In this document: positions 1 through 12,818 of the stretch, piece by piece | How positions within the stretch are numbered: position 1 is the first letter of the stretch | Layout of the letters: each line of letters opens with the position of its first letter | NCBI GenBank assembly: GCA_038503075.1 | Contig: JBCAML010000016.1 | Location: forward strand, 62,001 to 126,000 | Reading direction: 5' to 3' | DNA length: 64,000 nt | From: Gyromitra esculenta | Taxonomy: Eukaryota > Ascomycota > Pezizomycetes > Pezizales > Discinaceae | Notes under the pieces: generated by a model | Databases searched by the model: none | Told to the model about the DNA's origin: nothing | The model's input: only the letters and a program-made list of their open reading frames with translations | Translations under genes and position numbers: made by a program

Positions 1-1408
1 GTATCTTACTGTGCAGGAAATGCAGAGTCTGTTGCCGCTCTCTTGATACACCAATACCTGCTGCTGCTGGAAGACATTAATAGTAATTGGTCTTCTGACT
101 GCTGGTTTGTATTGTGCCTCTTACTGTCCTAACCGCCCGCCTGGAGTAACTGGAGTCTGTGTTTCTTGTGCCTGGCAGATCTCTCGCGCATTTATTCAGC
201 ACAATTACATAGTTTCTGTCATTGTACTATGGTCCTGGCCACAGCGCCAGTTCAATCAATAGCAGGACGCATGATTCCATGGAAACAGCCACAGTCTCCT
301 GGTGTTGCTCAAAAGCAAAATCTCTCTTCGAGAGTGACTAAAGAGCTAACAATTGGTCGCGCCCTTACCAATGTTTTTTCTTATTCCTAGGCGTAGGACT
401 TAACTGCCTAGACGGCCCTTTATCACCGGTGCTAGTATGCAGCAGTTCGCATTGCCAAATCAGCATGGCATATATAGCTATAAATTCCAATTTCCGAAGA
501 ACAGTCCCAAGAGATCCTCCCCAATTATGCCAATAGGGAGTCACCCGTACGCGTGCCACTTTAAGTGTGACTTACCTTATGCAGGTGAACTTCCTAAAGC
601 TCAATTAGGAGGATAAAGTGGCGTAAATCACCGGCACGTTGAGACAAAGTAGAGTGGTACCGAGCCAAGCAACAACATTGTATAGAGCACTTCAAAGGTG
701 ATCATAGCTACACGGCACATACTAGGAGTATGATAGCAAGTGACCTCCTATCTACAGCACGGCTCGATTTACTCTGCGCGTCTTTTGTTTCTCTTTTCTT
801 TTCTATACGACACCCGAGCTCTATATATCAAGTTTCACTCAGTTTTATTATATTACAGCTTATTCACTGTACTACCTATTCACCGTATTCTGCAGCTCTA
901 AAATCGGTCGATCTGGCCCTGGCAGCTTCCGTTCCTCATCACGATCGATAGGATCAAATATATATTTACATTACTTATTGAGTTCTACATACTTGAATAC
1001 ACGCATAAAAAGATTGAATGCCTAAGCCACCAGATCCCGATATCCTCAATTTAACGCCAACAAAATCCAAGAAGAAGAAAAAGAAAAATCCACTCTTACA
1101 GGCAATAGATGAATGTACAGAAGCAAAATAAAAAGGTTTAAACAAAGAGAAATAAAATAAAGAGTATCTGTCTGCGTACGTACTGGGGGCCCTGATTTTT
1201 CTTAGTCTTCATACCAATTGATTCCAAGATCGATAAGTCGGTTTAGGGGTTATCGATTCGGCCGTTAAAAGCAGTCAATACCTCCCCTTATGAGAGCGAA
1301 CAAAAGAAAGAAGGGGTGGCAAAGACAGAGCGGATGAAAGGGTTGGAGAGAAAGAAGAGGAGAGAAGGGAAGAGAAAAAAAAGTAAAGTAAATTAAATTT
1401 GGGGGGTT
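1..1408. other. Intergenic, no gene seen
   Basis: No open frame with protein-like composition or splice-joined family motif was found on either strand. The stretch from about 1060 to 1410 is A/G-rich and low in complexity (runs of aagaag, agagaaaa) and lies just downstream of the receptor gene, so it probably includes that gene's 3' untranslated region. Confidence 0.5.
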
Positions 1409-2800
1409 TCAAACCGGATTCAATGAATCCAAACTACTCGCTTTCGAGCGTCTTTTGTTTACCGCGATTGACCGCTTCATCTTCTTGAAGGGCGAGGAGA
1501 TCTTCCTCCAGATGGCACCGACAAACTCTTTACACGCTGGCAAAGTTGTTACAACGTATATGAGGCCGTTCCAGAAGCCCTGGCAAGGCAGTACGAGGGC
1601 CGCTGCGAAATTGAGACCAAAATTCGTGGAGTCGGGGTTTATGAGACTGTAGATCCGATTTATGCTTGATGGGAGCTACGTTGTGTTAGCTTTCCACTCC
1701 TACATCCCAGACTTTGGTAAAAGGAGGAATGTTGGCAATTACCCAGGTTATCACGAGTGCTAGGAAAAACAGCATCGCACAACGACAGTAAGCCCAAGCC
1801 GCAGTATTCGCCTCTATCCCGCTATTGCGTGTCCGGGTTTTCGAAAGCGGGGGCTCCTTCCCACCAGACGATATCGTGCATGAGTAACTTGTGAGCGTAT
1901 TAGGTGTTGTTGGTAGTCCAATATCGTGTGGCGATAACGGCTGGGTCACAGAAGGTCTGCCTAACGTATCTCTTGTCGGGCCTGTAGCTGTCCGCGGTCC
2001 GTCTTCCCCAGCGCCAGCGAATTGGCGTAAGGAGCCACGCAAGTTGAAGATGACTCGGCCGGCGAGGATATAGATTACAAGTGTTAAAACGAGCATAATC
2101 CTGTACAGTGTTAGCTCGGATGAGCTCCCTCTTGAGCTTGGAGGGAATATACCAAACAGGACCATAGAAACATGCGATTCGCAGGAACTGCCACTCGCTT
2201 GATATCCAGCACCATAATGTCGCAGATCCGTAGACCGGAGTCCCGTTATGGTCTTTAGGGAAGAGGAATATGATTGCTGGGATGAATGGTATGCCGTAGC
2301 AAGCAATAACGTATGTGAGTTCGAGGTTCTTGAGTCGTTTTGTAGTGTACTTTTTGAAGACTGTAAGGTAGACATTTAGAGCCATGGCAAAACACTATAT
2401 AGAACATCAGCACCCAAACCCAAAGCTATTATGGAAAACGCGTAACAAACAAATAAGGCATCGGCTGGCATAAACCTATCCCACAAGTACACAAAATCAA
2501 CCAATTGTCCCTTGTCTTCCAATCGCCAAGTTTAAGCACTAACCATTGAATAAAAGAAGCCTGTGCTTTGCAAAGCCCCGATCCTGACCCATGAGCGATT
2601 CCCTCCCTTGAAGTGATAGTCGCAACATTTGTAAGGATATTCCCAAAGGCCGCGAAAAACGCAAGTCGGTTTATAGGTCGGTGGAACGACGTCGAAGAGC
2701 AAAAGGTGATGATGATGAAGCTTGCCCCTATAAGCGAAAACACAGACGATACCCGTGATGTTGTCTGGAGTATCTCTAGCTCTCTCGTGGTCCAGGCCAT
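1409..2800 (-). CDS. Class V (cAMP-receptor-like) seven-transmembrane GPCR, five exons
   Basis: Exons on the minus strand are 2800-2544, 2475-2451, 2394-2153, 2100-1743 and 1675-1409, giving 382 residues. The introns (68, 56, 52 and 67 nt) all begin GT and end AG and the frame holds throughout. Protein features are seven hydrophobic helices, a charged third intracellular loop and a short basic C-terminal tail. Joining exons 1-3 restores the family segment QWFMPADALFCFAMALNVYL around helices 3-4. Joining exons 4-5 restores ITW followed by LPSSINRIYSLINP and helix 7. These match the Dictyostelium cAR / fungal GprH-type family of plasma-membrane receptors that signal through heterotrimeric G proteins, in fungi linked to nutrient or carbon sensing. 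The ligand cannot be read from sequence. The start is the first ATG of the open exon and lies directly before helix 1. Exon 2 is only 25 nt. Confidence 0.88.
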
Positions 2801-5800
2801 TTTTCGATATTTAGATATACGCAGAAAACCTGCGGGATTGATTCGAACCAGCGCCGGAAAATAGCAGGTTTATACGGCCGTGAGAAATCGGAAATTGTGA
2901 ATGCTAGACATAGATATATACGAGTGAGTACGATACTGTTTTTATGAACAAAGAGCACATTGCTCTCGTGACAGAGGCTGATCGTGGAAATGACCAACTG
3001 GAAACTATTGGGTTGGCACGTTGTTTTATTTTATGAAACCAGGGAACAAGTAGATCAAGGCCTAGTAGAAAAATCGAAAACGAATAATAAACAACATACC
3101 AGCTAGCTACCAACTCACTCTTTCCAATCTGGCACCCACTGACGACAGTACGATGAATGATATCGAAACTCCCTTTCAATGCCGATTATTTAAGTATAGT
3201 GTGCACGCATCTGGCATGAGATTCGAGTAGTCTATCGAGATCTCTAAATTGTAGTCGAACTGGGATAGCTAGCTGGGCAAGCCTTTTGGTATTTTCTGGG
3301 CGATTGACGGAGAAGGGCGCGGGGAATGTGGGGATGCAAGCAGCTTTAAACAAAGGATCTATAAGCTGGCTTACACCCCTTCAATATCTCAGCGCTAGGG
3401 AAGGGGTTAGCGTCAGCAAGCCAGTTACGCTAATCCGTAGATTTGTACGACTCGGTCGGAGGCTTAAAGATTTGCGTATTTCTTGTATATCTCTAATGCG
3501 GAGCTGGGATATGCCTAGGAGGAAGAGGGTTTGTGGGACACTTGCGGGGCAAGGCCCCATTTGACAAAATCCTCTGCTCTCCACTACGCTCTCGTCCACT
3601 GGCCCACCATACTCTAGAGTGCCTAATTGCCTGGGAGACAGCACGCGCCCTCTGCCTCAAGTTGCTGGGCTTTACTGGCCAGAACCCGATGAGCAGGAAA
3701 AGGATCTATCCATCCTTTCGCTTCCATCCTCCCTCTGAAACCGCGATAGCATCTCCAGTGCCTCTAGATTAGGGACAGACGTATCTAAGAGTCGAGAGGA
3801 GTCTACTATGCCAGAGGCTTGCATGATGGTTAAGCCTGTGCTTACGCGCCTATCTTGTATTTAATACTGGAGAGTCACACGAGTTCTCCTTGACGGTATG
3901 TGCAGACTGTTATTGCATGGTGCTGTTTAAAGGGCACATCCTCTATTACTATACGGTGGACATAAGCTAGTTGGTTAAGCTTCGCCGAGATGGAGAATAT
4001 TCTGACAATATCAATATGCAATCAATTCTTTACGGCCAGCACTCCCCCGAAAGCCCATCTAACGCTAAACATAGGAGGAGGGAGTATCACGTACTAGACC
4101 TCCGGTCTTATGCGACATGGCGCTCGTGGGAAGAGAAAAAGAAAAAAAATACAGCAAAAAGCAAATACAGCAAAAGCCCCACTGGAAATAGCTGGATCTG
4201 GAAACGTCTTTCTTTCCATGCGCCTCATCGCGTCGCCATCAACGACGCAAGGGTCTCGGGTCCAAAAGAAAGTGCTCGAGCCGCTGCCAGGATGGGTTTG
4301 GGTTTGGCTACGGGCGGTATTACGGTATCGCAAAGTCGAGTATCTCGTCAGGTACATACACGCTCTACTCTACTCTACTATCGGTGCTCGCTTGCGGCTG
4401 GCTGCCAGGACTCAACTAGGCCGAGTATCTATTCTATGTCCTGGCAATGGGCTGCGGGGAAAGGAGTAACCCAGGGAATCTTTGGGGATAGCCATCCTTG
4501 TCGAGCCCGCCGGAATCTTCACTTTGCTGTATGGGACCAAATACCAAGGCGAGCCCGTTCCTTTCAGCTTGATACTACATGCACTTACCAGTCCCAGGGT
4601 TGATACAGTTCCGCCATATAGGCATATGCTCTGTTGGTAGCCATAGAGCACAAACGCCTCTACCTCCCTCCCTCCCTCAGGTTCGAATTCTTGCTCGCCA
4701 ACATCCAAAATGGAGATGCGAAGAACGAGTAGAACGGGACCGGTGGGAATCGCCATTAGCCTAACTACCGACGTCACGCAAACCGGGTAGCGTTTCTTGG
4801 GGGCTAGAGACTTAAAAGACGCATTACTTCACCTCCTGCCTAGAGTGGCCATCACAAATCACATTGCAATTGGTAGGGTGGGGCCGGGTGATTTCTTCGG
4901 TATCATCTGTTTCACGACCAAACTCTTCACTCGCTCACTACGTCGGGAATAGGTATGTCCTGTGGAAACCACCGTTATCGATAAGAACCCGAAGCGTGAG
5001 ACACAAAATGATCCCATCTCCTCTCGAAGAGTGCAACATCTCCGGTGTGTTTGTAACTATAGCCATACAACTCTGCGCATGCGCATGCAGCCGTTAACAA
5101 AATTGCTTGTTTTTCCCAGAGTACTAAAGGTGTGTTTTTTTTGCCAACCGTCAAATTTGGGAAAACCCCGAAATTTAAAAAAACTAACAATTCCGGGAAG
5201 CAGAGCTGATCCTTTTGCTTGTTTCTTCGGGTACTTTTGTTGCGAGAGGAGAAAAAAGTCTTTTTTATTTTCGGTTACCGGTTTAGAAAACCGATCGAGT
5301 CGATGGAAATGCGTAATCCTTCTGGCCTGCAATATACACGCAGTACGTACTCTGCTCTACTCTACTCTACGATTTGCTGATATCGAGACGCCATGCATCG
5401 CCATCTGCTGAAGCTTATTCTCGGATACCGGCATTCGATTCAGCCTGGGACATCCATCAGTCGCTAAAGTACGGTGCCTGTTTTGTCATCCTGTCGCGTG
5501 GGTCTGCTGGTAAAGTCGCGGTGCACACACCTGTCATGATCAGGGGGGAGGATATATATTAAAGTACGTACATTAGTACGTGCCGCGCCTTCCTGCTGTT
5601 GTAATTGGCTTACTCTGATTGAATCCATAGCTGTCTGATACGTACATATATACTCTGCCCATCAATATGCCCATTTTCTCTTTCTATTTCCGTTGCCGGC
5701 TTAAGCTTTGGAGCCCAACGCCCTGCATATATTAGTATTGTATTCCCGCGACTCCATGGTACCTGCGCTACCCTAGGCAGTGGTTACGTATGTCACATGG

Positions 5801-7970
5801 ATGGACATGCATGTGAGATCAAAGCCAAATAGGAGATCACGTCTCCATTCGACATGATGTCGAGAAGGGTTCTGCGAACTGATGCAGACGGTCGGGTGGG
5901 ATTCTCATTCAGGTGACTTGCTGAGAGCATGTTTCCAAAGTGAGCTTTAACTCACAGCACACTTCAATTTCACTATTCTATTCGCAATTGATATGCTCTC
6001 CTGAGCAGCTTTATTACTTGGGCTCTGCATATTACTGAACCGTATCACTTGACGTTATGAATTGTAATCCACCCAGCAGTGGGGGAAAGGGCTAATGTCT
6101 ATGCATTACCTTTCACCTCGACCGACTTGGCATGGGCCTGTTTCACGGTTAATTGTGGGTATATGAAAAAGCTTCTGCATATAAAACGTAGACTACGATA
6201 GAGTCACGCTTGGATGTGAAGAATTCCATCCCAAGGTTGATCGAGTGCGAAAACGTTTTCATCAACATTTCAGGAAGTTGGCATCCTTAGTTCTGCTTCA
6301 GGGGGGCAACCAACATTACACATTATCCAGCCCGACCTTAAATTTAAAGCCCCACCAATGCAAAAATCTAAAAAGGTACCGGTACCAATTATGCACACGG
6401 ATCAGCCCTAGAACATCATTTCACTACTTACGGCTCGCAGCGTCCACGGGAACTAACTTGATATATTTCGAGTTCTATTGACGATCACAGCGACACAGAA
6501 CCGATCATTGCTCAGACGAGTCAATAGATGGGGTGGATTGCACAAGCTTGCCTCTACAGCTCGCGTTTTGGGAAACCCTTTTCGCATTTTTGGTCTGATT
6601 GGGAGATCCCTCCTCACTGGTGATTTCCAGGCGGAGAGGCAGGTCAGATTAAGAAACGGGTCGCCACCAGCCATAGGAATTACTGTACTAAAGCGGCGTT
6701 GACTCCGAACTATTGCTATCATAATTTTTCTAAAACGGATTAAAGGAGAGCTGAACAACATAGCTATAGTCATAATAATATCATAATCTTCGTCCTTTAG
6801 AGATGTGGAGGATGAGCCAAGAGTTGGCCGTGTTACAGTTACATCCAACGTACAGCATGTGCACGCAACCGTGGACAATGAATACTGATTGGATGAGACT
6901 TTGGACGAATTTCCAGATTTCTCCATCAGGAAGACCCAGAAACACGTTCAGGTTCTACGACAACCTTAACGCACATTGACAGCATCACTCAGTGAGTGAA
7001 TTGTCGTCCCCCGACTCGCTATCCGGTCCCCATCTCTATCTTGGCCCAAAACGTAATTAAACCCAATATATAGCTACCACTAGTGAAATCTCCTTCGAGA
7101 TGCACCAGCTGTTTGAAGTTACACCACCGCATCGAACCCTTCTATGATACAAAATTTACGCAAGTATGGGAAGCCCCGGGCTGAAACGAAGGTGGCGGAA
7201 AATTAACTCAGCAGTTGCGCATTACACATAGCTAAAACCGAGACTAAGGGTAACTGAATCCTTTGCAAAATGCGTAACCTAAGGAGTTTAAAGCCAATAA
7301 CGGCCCCATATGGCAGGTCAACACAACTCACCCGCCTCTATATCCACCGTACTCTCCCAGCCTTAGATTGGATTTTCGACGCCGTCGCCGTCTCCAACGG
7401 CATAGCAGGTAGGGTATCTCGCCAAAGGCCAAAAATAAACGGCGATTCGTGGGAATGAAGCTCAGAAAAGGCTTATATTGACAGACTAGTTATTAGCATA
7501 AACGCTTAGCTGGACGGAAGAAACGGTTACCGTTTTAGCGCAGGAACCAAACGTTCTGAGTTGGCGATGGTTCCGGATTGATGGATAGAGAAGGCATTTT
7601 GTGTTTGAACTAAACCAGGTAGCTACACAGAACAATAACACTAATTCTCGCAACACGTATCAGCCTGGGTTATTAGCGTGCGCTAAAGTCCCACCGTCGC
7701 AAAAGTGGGCGAACGGTATTTCTGCCTACAGTGGAGTAGTAATGCATGCTGGGGTGGATGGATGATGCTGGAAACTGCAATCATACTTCAATTGATGCTC
7801 ATATCTCCACCGAAAGCGAGTCTTCCACGGCTTTGCGTTGGACTGTTACCAGTTAGAGTTATATGGTCTCTAGCCACGAGCTCGAGCATACCATGTATAT
7901 GTTCTAGCCCGTTTGTCAAGAATGTCCGTTTACAAAGTGGCCAGCCTGCTTTACAAATGGGCCGGCCCAT
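2801..7970. other. Gene-poor region, no supported gene
   Basis: Several 60-210-codon open frames occur but they lack ATG starts, conserved motifs or splice partners. Two related short pentanucleotide tracts, (CTCTA)3-4, sit at about 4367-4381 and 5347-5369. No RNA gene or intact mobile element was recognised. Confidence 0.45.
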
Positions 7971-8470
7971 TTACAAAAGGAGCAACTTTGTAGATGGGTC
8001 AGCCCATCTCCAAAGTATTATTCAAATTTGGCCCGTATTCAAAGTAAAATTGTTTTCATCCAAGTTAACCACAACTAAGTCAACTTACACTAAAAGAATG
8101 TCAGCTTCCCCACAACCGAACCACCGATACAAGTCACCTTAAAACCTAACAAAAAAACAGCAGTCCAAGTCTTCAAGTCCTACAACCATCATCATGATAT
8201 TATCCAGCACCCAAATGCGCCGAGCTCTTTAGCTTCAGGTTGGAGTGACATCTTTTTTGTACTAGTAGCCAATGGGTGCGTTTGAGTTCATGATAAAATT
8301 GCTATGGCAGTACTAGTGGAGTGTGTTTGAGTTCATGATAAAGTTGCTATAGTAGTGGGCTGCAGGATTTTTAGCGATGCCTCATGGCCTGTTGCACTTT
8401 GGATACGGGCCACCAACTAGTGCCACTTTGCTGGTGGGCCAGCCCATCTGCAAAGTTGCTCCATTTGTAA
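7971..8470. repeat. Fold-back element with 75-bp imperfect inverted arms
   Basis: The left arm at 7971-8045 and the right arm at 8396-8470, read in reverse complement, align without gaps over 75 positions at roughly three quarters identity. Both contain GGAGCAACTTTG, a small GATGGG..GCCCA hairpin and GGCCCGTAT. A closely related palindrome, AAATGGGCCGGCCCATTT, lies just outside the left arm at about 7956-7973. The interior (about 350 bp) has no coding potential. This looks like an old non-autonomous fold-back or MITE-type element. No target-site duplication was identified, so the true ends are uncertain. Confidence 0.55.
8277..8356. repeat. Direct repeat, about 45-bp period, two copies
   Basis: The string TTTGAGTTCATGATAAA followed by A/G and TTGCTAT occurs at 8281 and again at 8326, each preceded by TGCG/TGTG. 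This is an imperfect tandem duplication inside the fold-back element. Confidence 0.6.
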
Positions 8471-11400
8471 ACGGGGTTTAATGACATACGGACCGGAACA
8501 TATATATTCAAATATACAGCACTGCATATAATTTTACATCTTGATATATAGTTCTCATCGCCTATAGCTAGGTTTATTAGCGACAAGAAGCCATGGAGAT
8601 AGGAGTTCCGCGAAGTTTAATGTATCTTTGTGAGATAGGTTGATTTAGTTTGATCGTATATATCGAAACAATTCACTGTCAAAAAGACGCGGGGACGGGT
8701 AAGCAGATATGTATTCCCCCTACCTGCATATGTAATTCTCTGTGGAAAATTTGACTGGATCCTTAGTCACGTGCACGAAAGTTCGTTAATGAAAGTTGCT
8801 AGCTTCTAGATCAATGGAAGCTTATTGTGCATGTGGGAAGCTATCAAAAAGTGCACTCTTTGCATAAACATGAATAGGTCTGACAACCTTTCCACTACTT
8901 TCCCCATAGCTTCACACGAGAGAACTTCCTCGATACTTTAGCTATGTAGTGTAAATATTTAACAGTTATTAGAGTAGAGTCGTCGGTAAATCCCCTTACA
9001 TATATCGTTACCTATTGGTGTGCTATTTTGCGTGTTTCACCCGTGCCTTGCTCTTGAGAAGAGAAATTGCGGATTAACCTACTTCCGTGTTTGTTCAGGT
9101 TTTCAGGCTTACCTTGTTTGCACAGATATAGTAGCACATATACATATACATATACATATGTAGTTTAAACTTACTACCAAGGAAGCCTGCCATGTAGGAG
9201 TCAAATACGTTACCGTGTCGCTTTGGTCGCATTCCGTAGACGAAACTTATTAGTTTGTACAGCTTGAGTTTTAGTTGTACTGTGCCAGGCACTTTGTGTA
9301 GTAACTTTTAGTGGTTCTAAGGCAAAAAGACGCCCTACATATTTTAACAGTTATATATGACCGTAGATCGAGGCCTAAGTATTTCTCTTCGAAAAAGATG
9401 TGGGCGGTGAGACGGTGAATGTTCTTCCATGCCAATCATAAAATATCACTCGCATAGTAGCTCCAGACCCAACACCATCTGTGACTGCAAAAGATCTAGA
9501 TTCGCGGAACTTATCCAATAATTGGTTTTCCTGCCGTCTAATAAAGATCACGACCACCAAAGACAAGGAAGAAAAAGTTCGAATAAAGCTTTGATAGCAG
9601 AGTCTCATAGCATCTCACTTCAATACGAAACTCCACACACCTGTATATGAAGCGAAATAGGACACCCGAACTAATTCTGACAGCCCTACCCCAATCCCTA
9701 CTAGAGGGCATCTGCTCAATATCTGATCTTCATATATATGGATTTGAACCATATCACATAACAGGACTACTACAGTTGCGATCTCTTCCACAAATTCTTC
9801 CTCGCTCCCCTTATATATCGCCTTGTTATGACAATAGTTAATCTGTAATCACCCCCCCTGCGAAAGCAGGTAGTACCAAACGTGGGTAGGGATATATGGC
9901 CCCATATTTATGAATGGCACCTGACATTGACGTAGCGATCTCGCTCGGCTACTGTCTACACCTCGCTAAGCGTCCATGTGTTTGAGTATGTTGGATGTAC
10001 GTTACACCGAAACCCATAAAACTCCGATCCCTGCAAATTATAGATACCCCAAGATTGCATATTGTTCCCCAGCCCAGCCTAGCCTACTAGCTGAAACACG
10101 TAAAATACTTGGGGTAAAATACTTTACCAGGCTGTTAAATATCCGAGGTGCATGTCAACTCCTAAGGGCTTGAAACCGATAAACGAAGTCATAGGCTGGA
10201 GGGAACGTGTGCTAAAGTAGAAACCACTATCTAACGTACAGCGAGTCGGTCCCGTTCCTAGTTGAACTAGAGTAGAGTATCCTACTGAGATATGTAAAGA
10301 TGGCATTTACCCTGTTTTTTTTTCTTGGCATTTCGGTGAATGATCGTAACTCGCATAAACTAATACGGTAGCTTTCGAAGAGTGAATTACTATTCTGACC
10401 TGGGAACCAAACCTGATTTTCTGCATGCCATTGACCCGATCTAAGCGATACAAGAAACCCTGGTTACGCGGGGTAGCAAACGCTGGATGTAGCCCGGCCT
10501 TGGAGTGTTGGCGATCTGCTAAGACATCAACAGTAGGATGGCTAGCAATGGGGTCGTAGATTGTATCATGGGTTCTCAGTTTTTTTTTCCGTGAGACGTG
10601 GAATATCGGGATGCCTTATCATAGCTATATAGTTGAGTTATATGGACACAGATGAGTGTTGTATCTTGTTGGAAGCTACATCTGTAGGCTGTGATAATAT
10701 AGTCTTTCGCTGTTTGAAAACTAGGAGTCTGGGCCTAACAGGCACGGTGATCCTGACATACTCATTCGACAGCAGGTCTCTGATATTGGTAGGATGATGG
10801 TTCCGGATCCCCTGAGTAAAAGCCCTTCCTCTAAAGAAGAATGTAAATATATTAAACCTTAACCTAATTGTGATCTACTAGCGGAAAAACAGAGAAACGA
10901 AACCCTTCGCGGCAACAACGAAGCGCAATTTTGCCGTACGAATTGACACCTACTCACACGAATATGTCTTCCTGTGGTCTTAGAGAGCTTTCCTAGCACC
11001 CTGCTAATTTTTGTGCCTGTAGTGAGGCTCAAAGTACTCAAAGGGAGTCGTTACTAGGTATGTATCGAACCAAGCAGACTTTATTTTTTGGCTAGTACCA
11101 GCGCGAAAGCATATATCTCGGGCACGAATCGCCTTCATATCGTAAAGATAAGTCTGGTCACGAGATTCCCAGTGTCAGCTGGGAGAAGCGAAATGGTCTG
11201 TTGCCAACTTGCGGATATCTCTAATCTCTATCTTGTGCTTTGCAATCGAGGTTCTGTGAAAGTATCTCCCACTTTACTATTGGCATTGCCCCTTGTTACT
11301 CCGGCAAGAATACTGCACCTGAAAGAAATTATCTTCGAGGTATTCATTACCGCAATCGCTATATCTGCTTTTTTTTAATACTCTTCCTCGTATAGCTACA

Positions 11401-12640
11401 TGTAATCTACCAATTCGCAGCTGGGATCGACTGGGCCCTACGCCGAGCCCGCATGGGAGCTGTGTGGATTATCGCCCTGGAATAGTTTGTCCAACTTATC
11501 GGCCTTAAGACTGGTCTTCTAGGGTTACCTATCGCCGAGACAGAGGCTATTATACATGTTGATATCTCCGAACCCTCAGCTGATCAGTCATAATCTTGAA
11601 GTCGTTGGTCTCTAGAAAAAGAAACTCCTTCTGGAGTTTTCGGAGTTCATCTCAGATTCTCTCTGTCTGCCACAAAGACGTTTACCGTTGTCTCGACTCG
11701 ACATAGCTCAGGTTCCCCGTTTACGTTATGCTTATGATCACGACCCAGTATTATTATGTTGGGTGTTCGCAGGCGAAGCAGACGAACCATCGACGCGCCC
11801 CTTTCTCTAGTATTCGTTTTCATCCATTTAGAATCTTATCAGAACTAATAGCAGAATAGCATATATAATACACAGATCGTCGATTACACCACCAGCATTC
11901 ACGGTGTTGGGTCCGGAACAGCGGCGCTGATTCCGGTGCCTGAGTCGTGCTGCGAGCGTTTGCAACAGGTGATACCAACACCAGCGAAAAAAGAACGGTA
12001 CCGGTCGTTCTCTACGCGTACGTACGCGCTCACCAAAGATAATCAGATATTGGCACCCGATGGTAAACGATAACTCACTCTGCAATTGCATATCGTTCTG
12101 CAATAGGCGTCTCTACTAATTTGAGGTGTGCTTGCCAAAAGCGGATTTGGGGAAATATCGCTGCATGCTCCCAGCATGCACGTGACAGCAATTCAATCCC
12201 GAGAATCGAAATCTCCGTCTCATCTTTTAGGGCTATACAGCGGATAGCGAGATATATTATTTAGAGTTGATATACAGGAGACGGGGGGGTGCAAATACTG
12301 CCAACTTTAATTGATGGCCAATGTTGCTACACAGAACTGTTTGAGTGAGGCGTTTTCGCGATACCTAGAGACGAGCTTAAGCTTTCAAACTAAAACCGCT
12401 AAACGGTCTAACTTCTCTATTTAGAGATAATTACCAAACGTGGATGTCGTATCTATAATTCCTCCTCAAGTCTTGGTAGCGGTTCGGTGAGCATCCGCTT
12501 TGGGAAAAAAAGTAGATGTTTGCGGTTGCGCCTTGGCAAAACACGTCCACTTCCAGTCTAGGCGAAACTGACCGAGAACAGTAATACTGCAAAAGCACAC
12601 CTAGTAGAACCTGCTTGCAAAGGCACTTACCTACCTACTA
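8471..12640. other. Gene-poor region, no supported gene
   Basis: There is a short TATACA microsatellite at about 9138-9160, and one copy of a dispersed motif ending in AATATCACTCG at 9435-9452. No open frame longer than about 100 codons shows family motifs. No RNA gene was recognised. Confidence 0.45.
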
Positions 12641-12648
12641 CCAATACC

Positions 12649-12656
12649 TATATAAG
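12649..12656 (+). promoter_or_regulatory. TATA box of the small secreted protein gene
   Basis: TATATAAG lies about 170 bp upstream of the start codon, with a CCAAT sequence a few bases before it and a pyrimidine/CAA-rich leader after it. The placement suits a strongly transcribed fungal gene. Confidence 0.5.
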
Positions 12657-12818
12657 TTCCCTATTAATCCTCAAATTCAATTCTTATCATCAATCCACCC
12701 GTCATCCCATCGTTAAATTACCATCAATATCAATTTCCTCCACTAGACCAACCCCAAGAAAGAAAGAAAAAACAAAAAAATTCGATTCCACTACGAGATT
12801 TAATCCAACTATACACAT

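Noticed and set aside
2381..2450. Apparent frameshift in the receptor gene (a frame reading ADVLYSV before the fourth helix)
   Set aside because: A 25-nt exon at 2451-2475 gives a perfect family match, and the suspicious frame lies in an intron.
3971..4603. 210-codon open frame on the plus strand
   Set aside because: It starts at TTG, has no domain motif and overlaps an equally long frame on the other strand and another in a different frame.
4412..4777. 121-codon frame on the minus strand with fairly protein-like composition
   Set aside because: The first codon is GTG. An internal ATG exists, but no splice partner, motif or known family could be found.
6453..6926. 157-codon ATG-started frame on the minus strand
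   Set aside because: There is no recognisable domain and no supporting promoter or splice signals. It could be chance in a gene-poor region.
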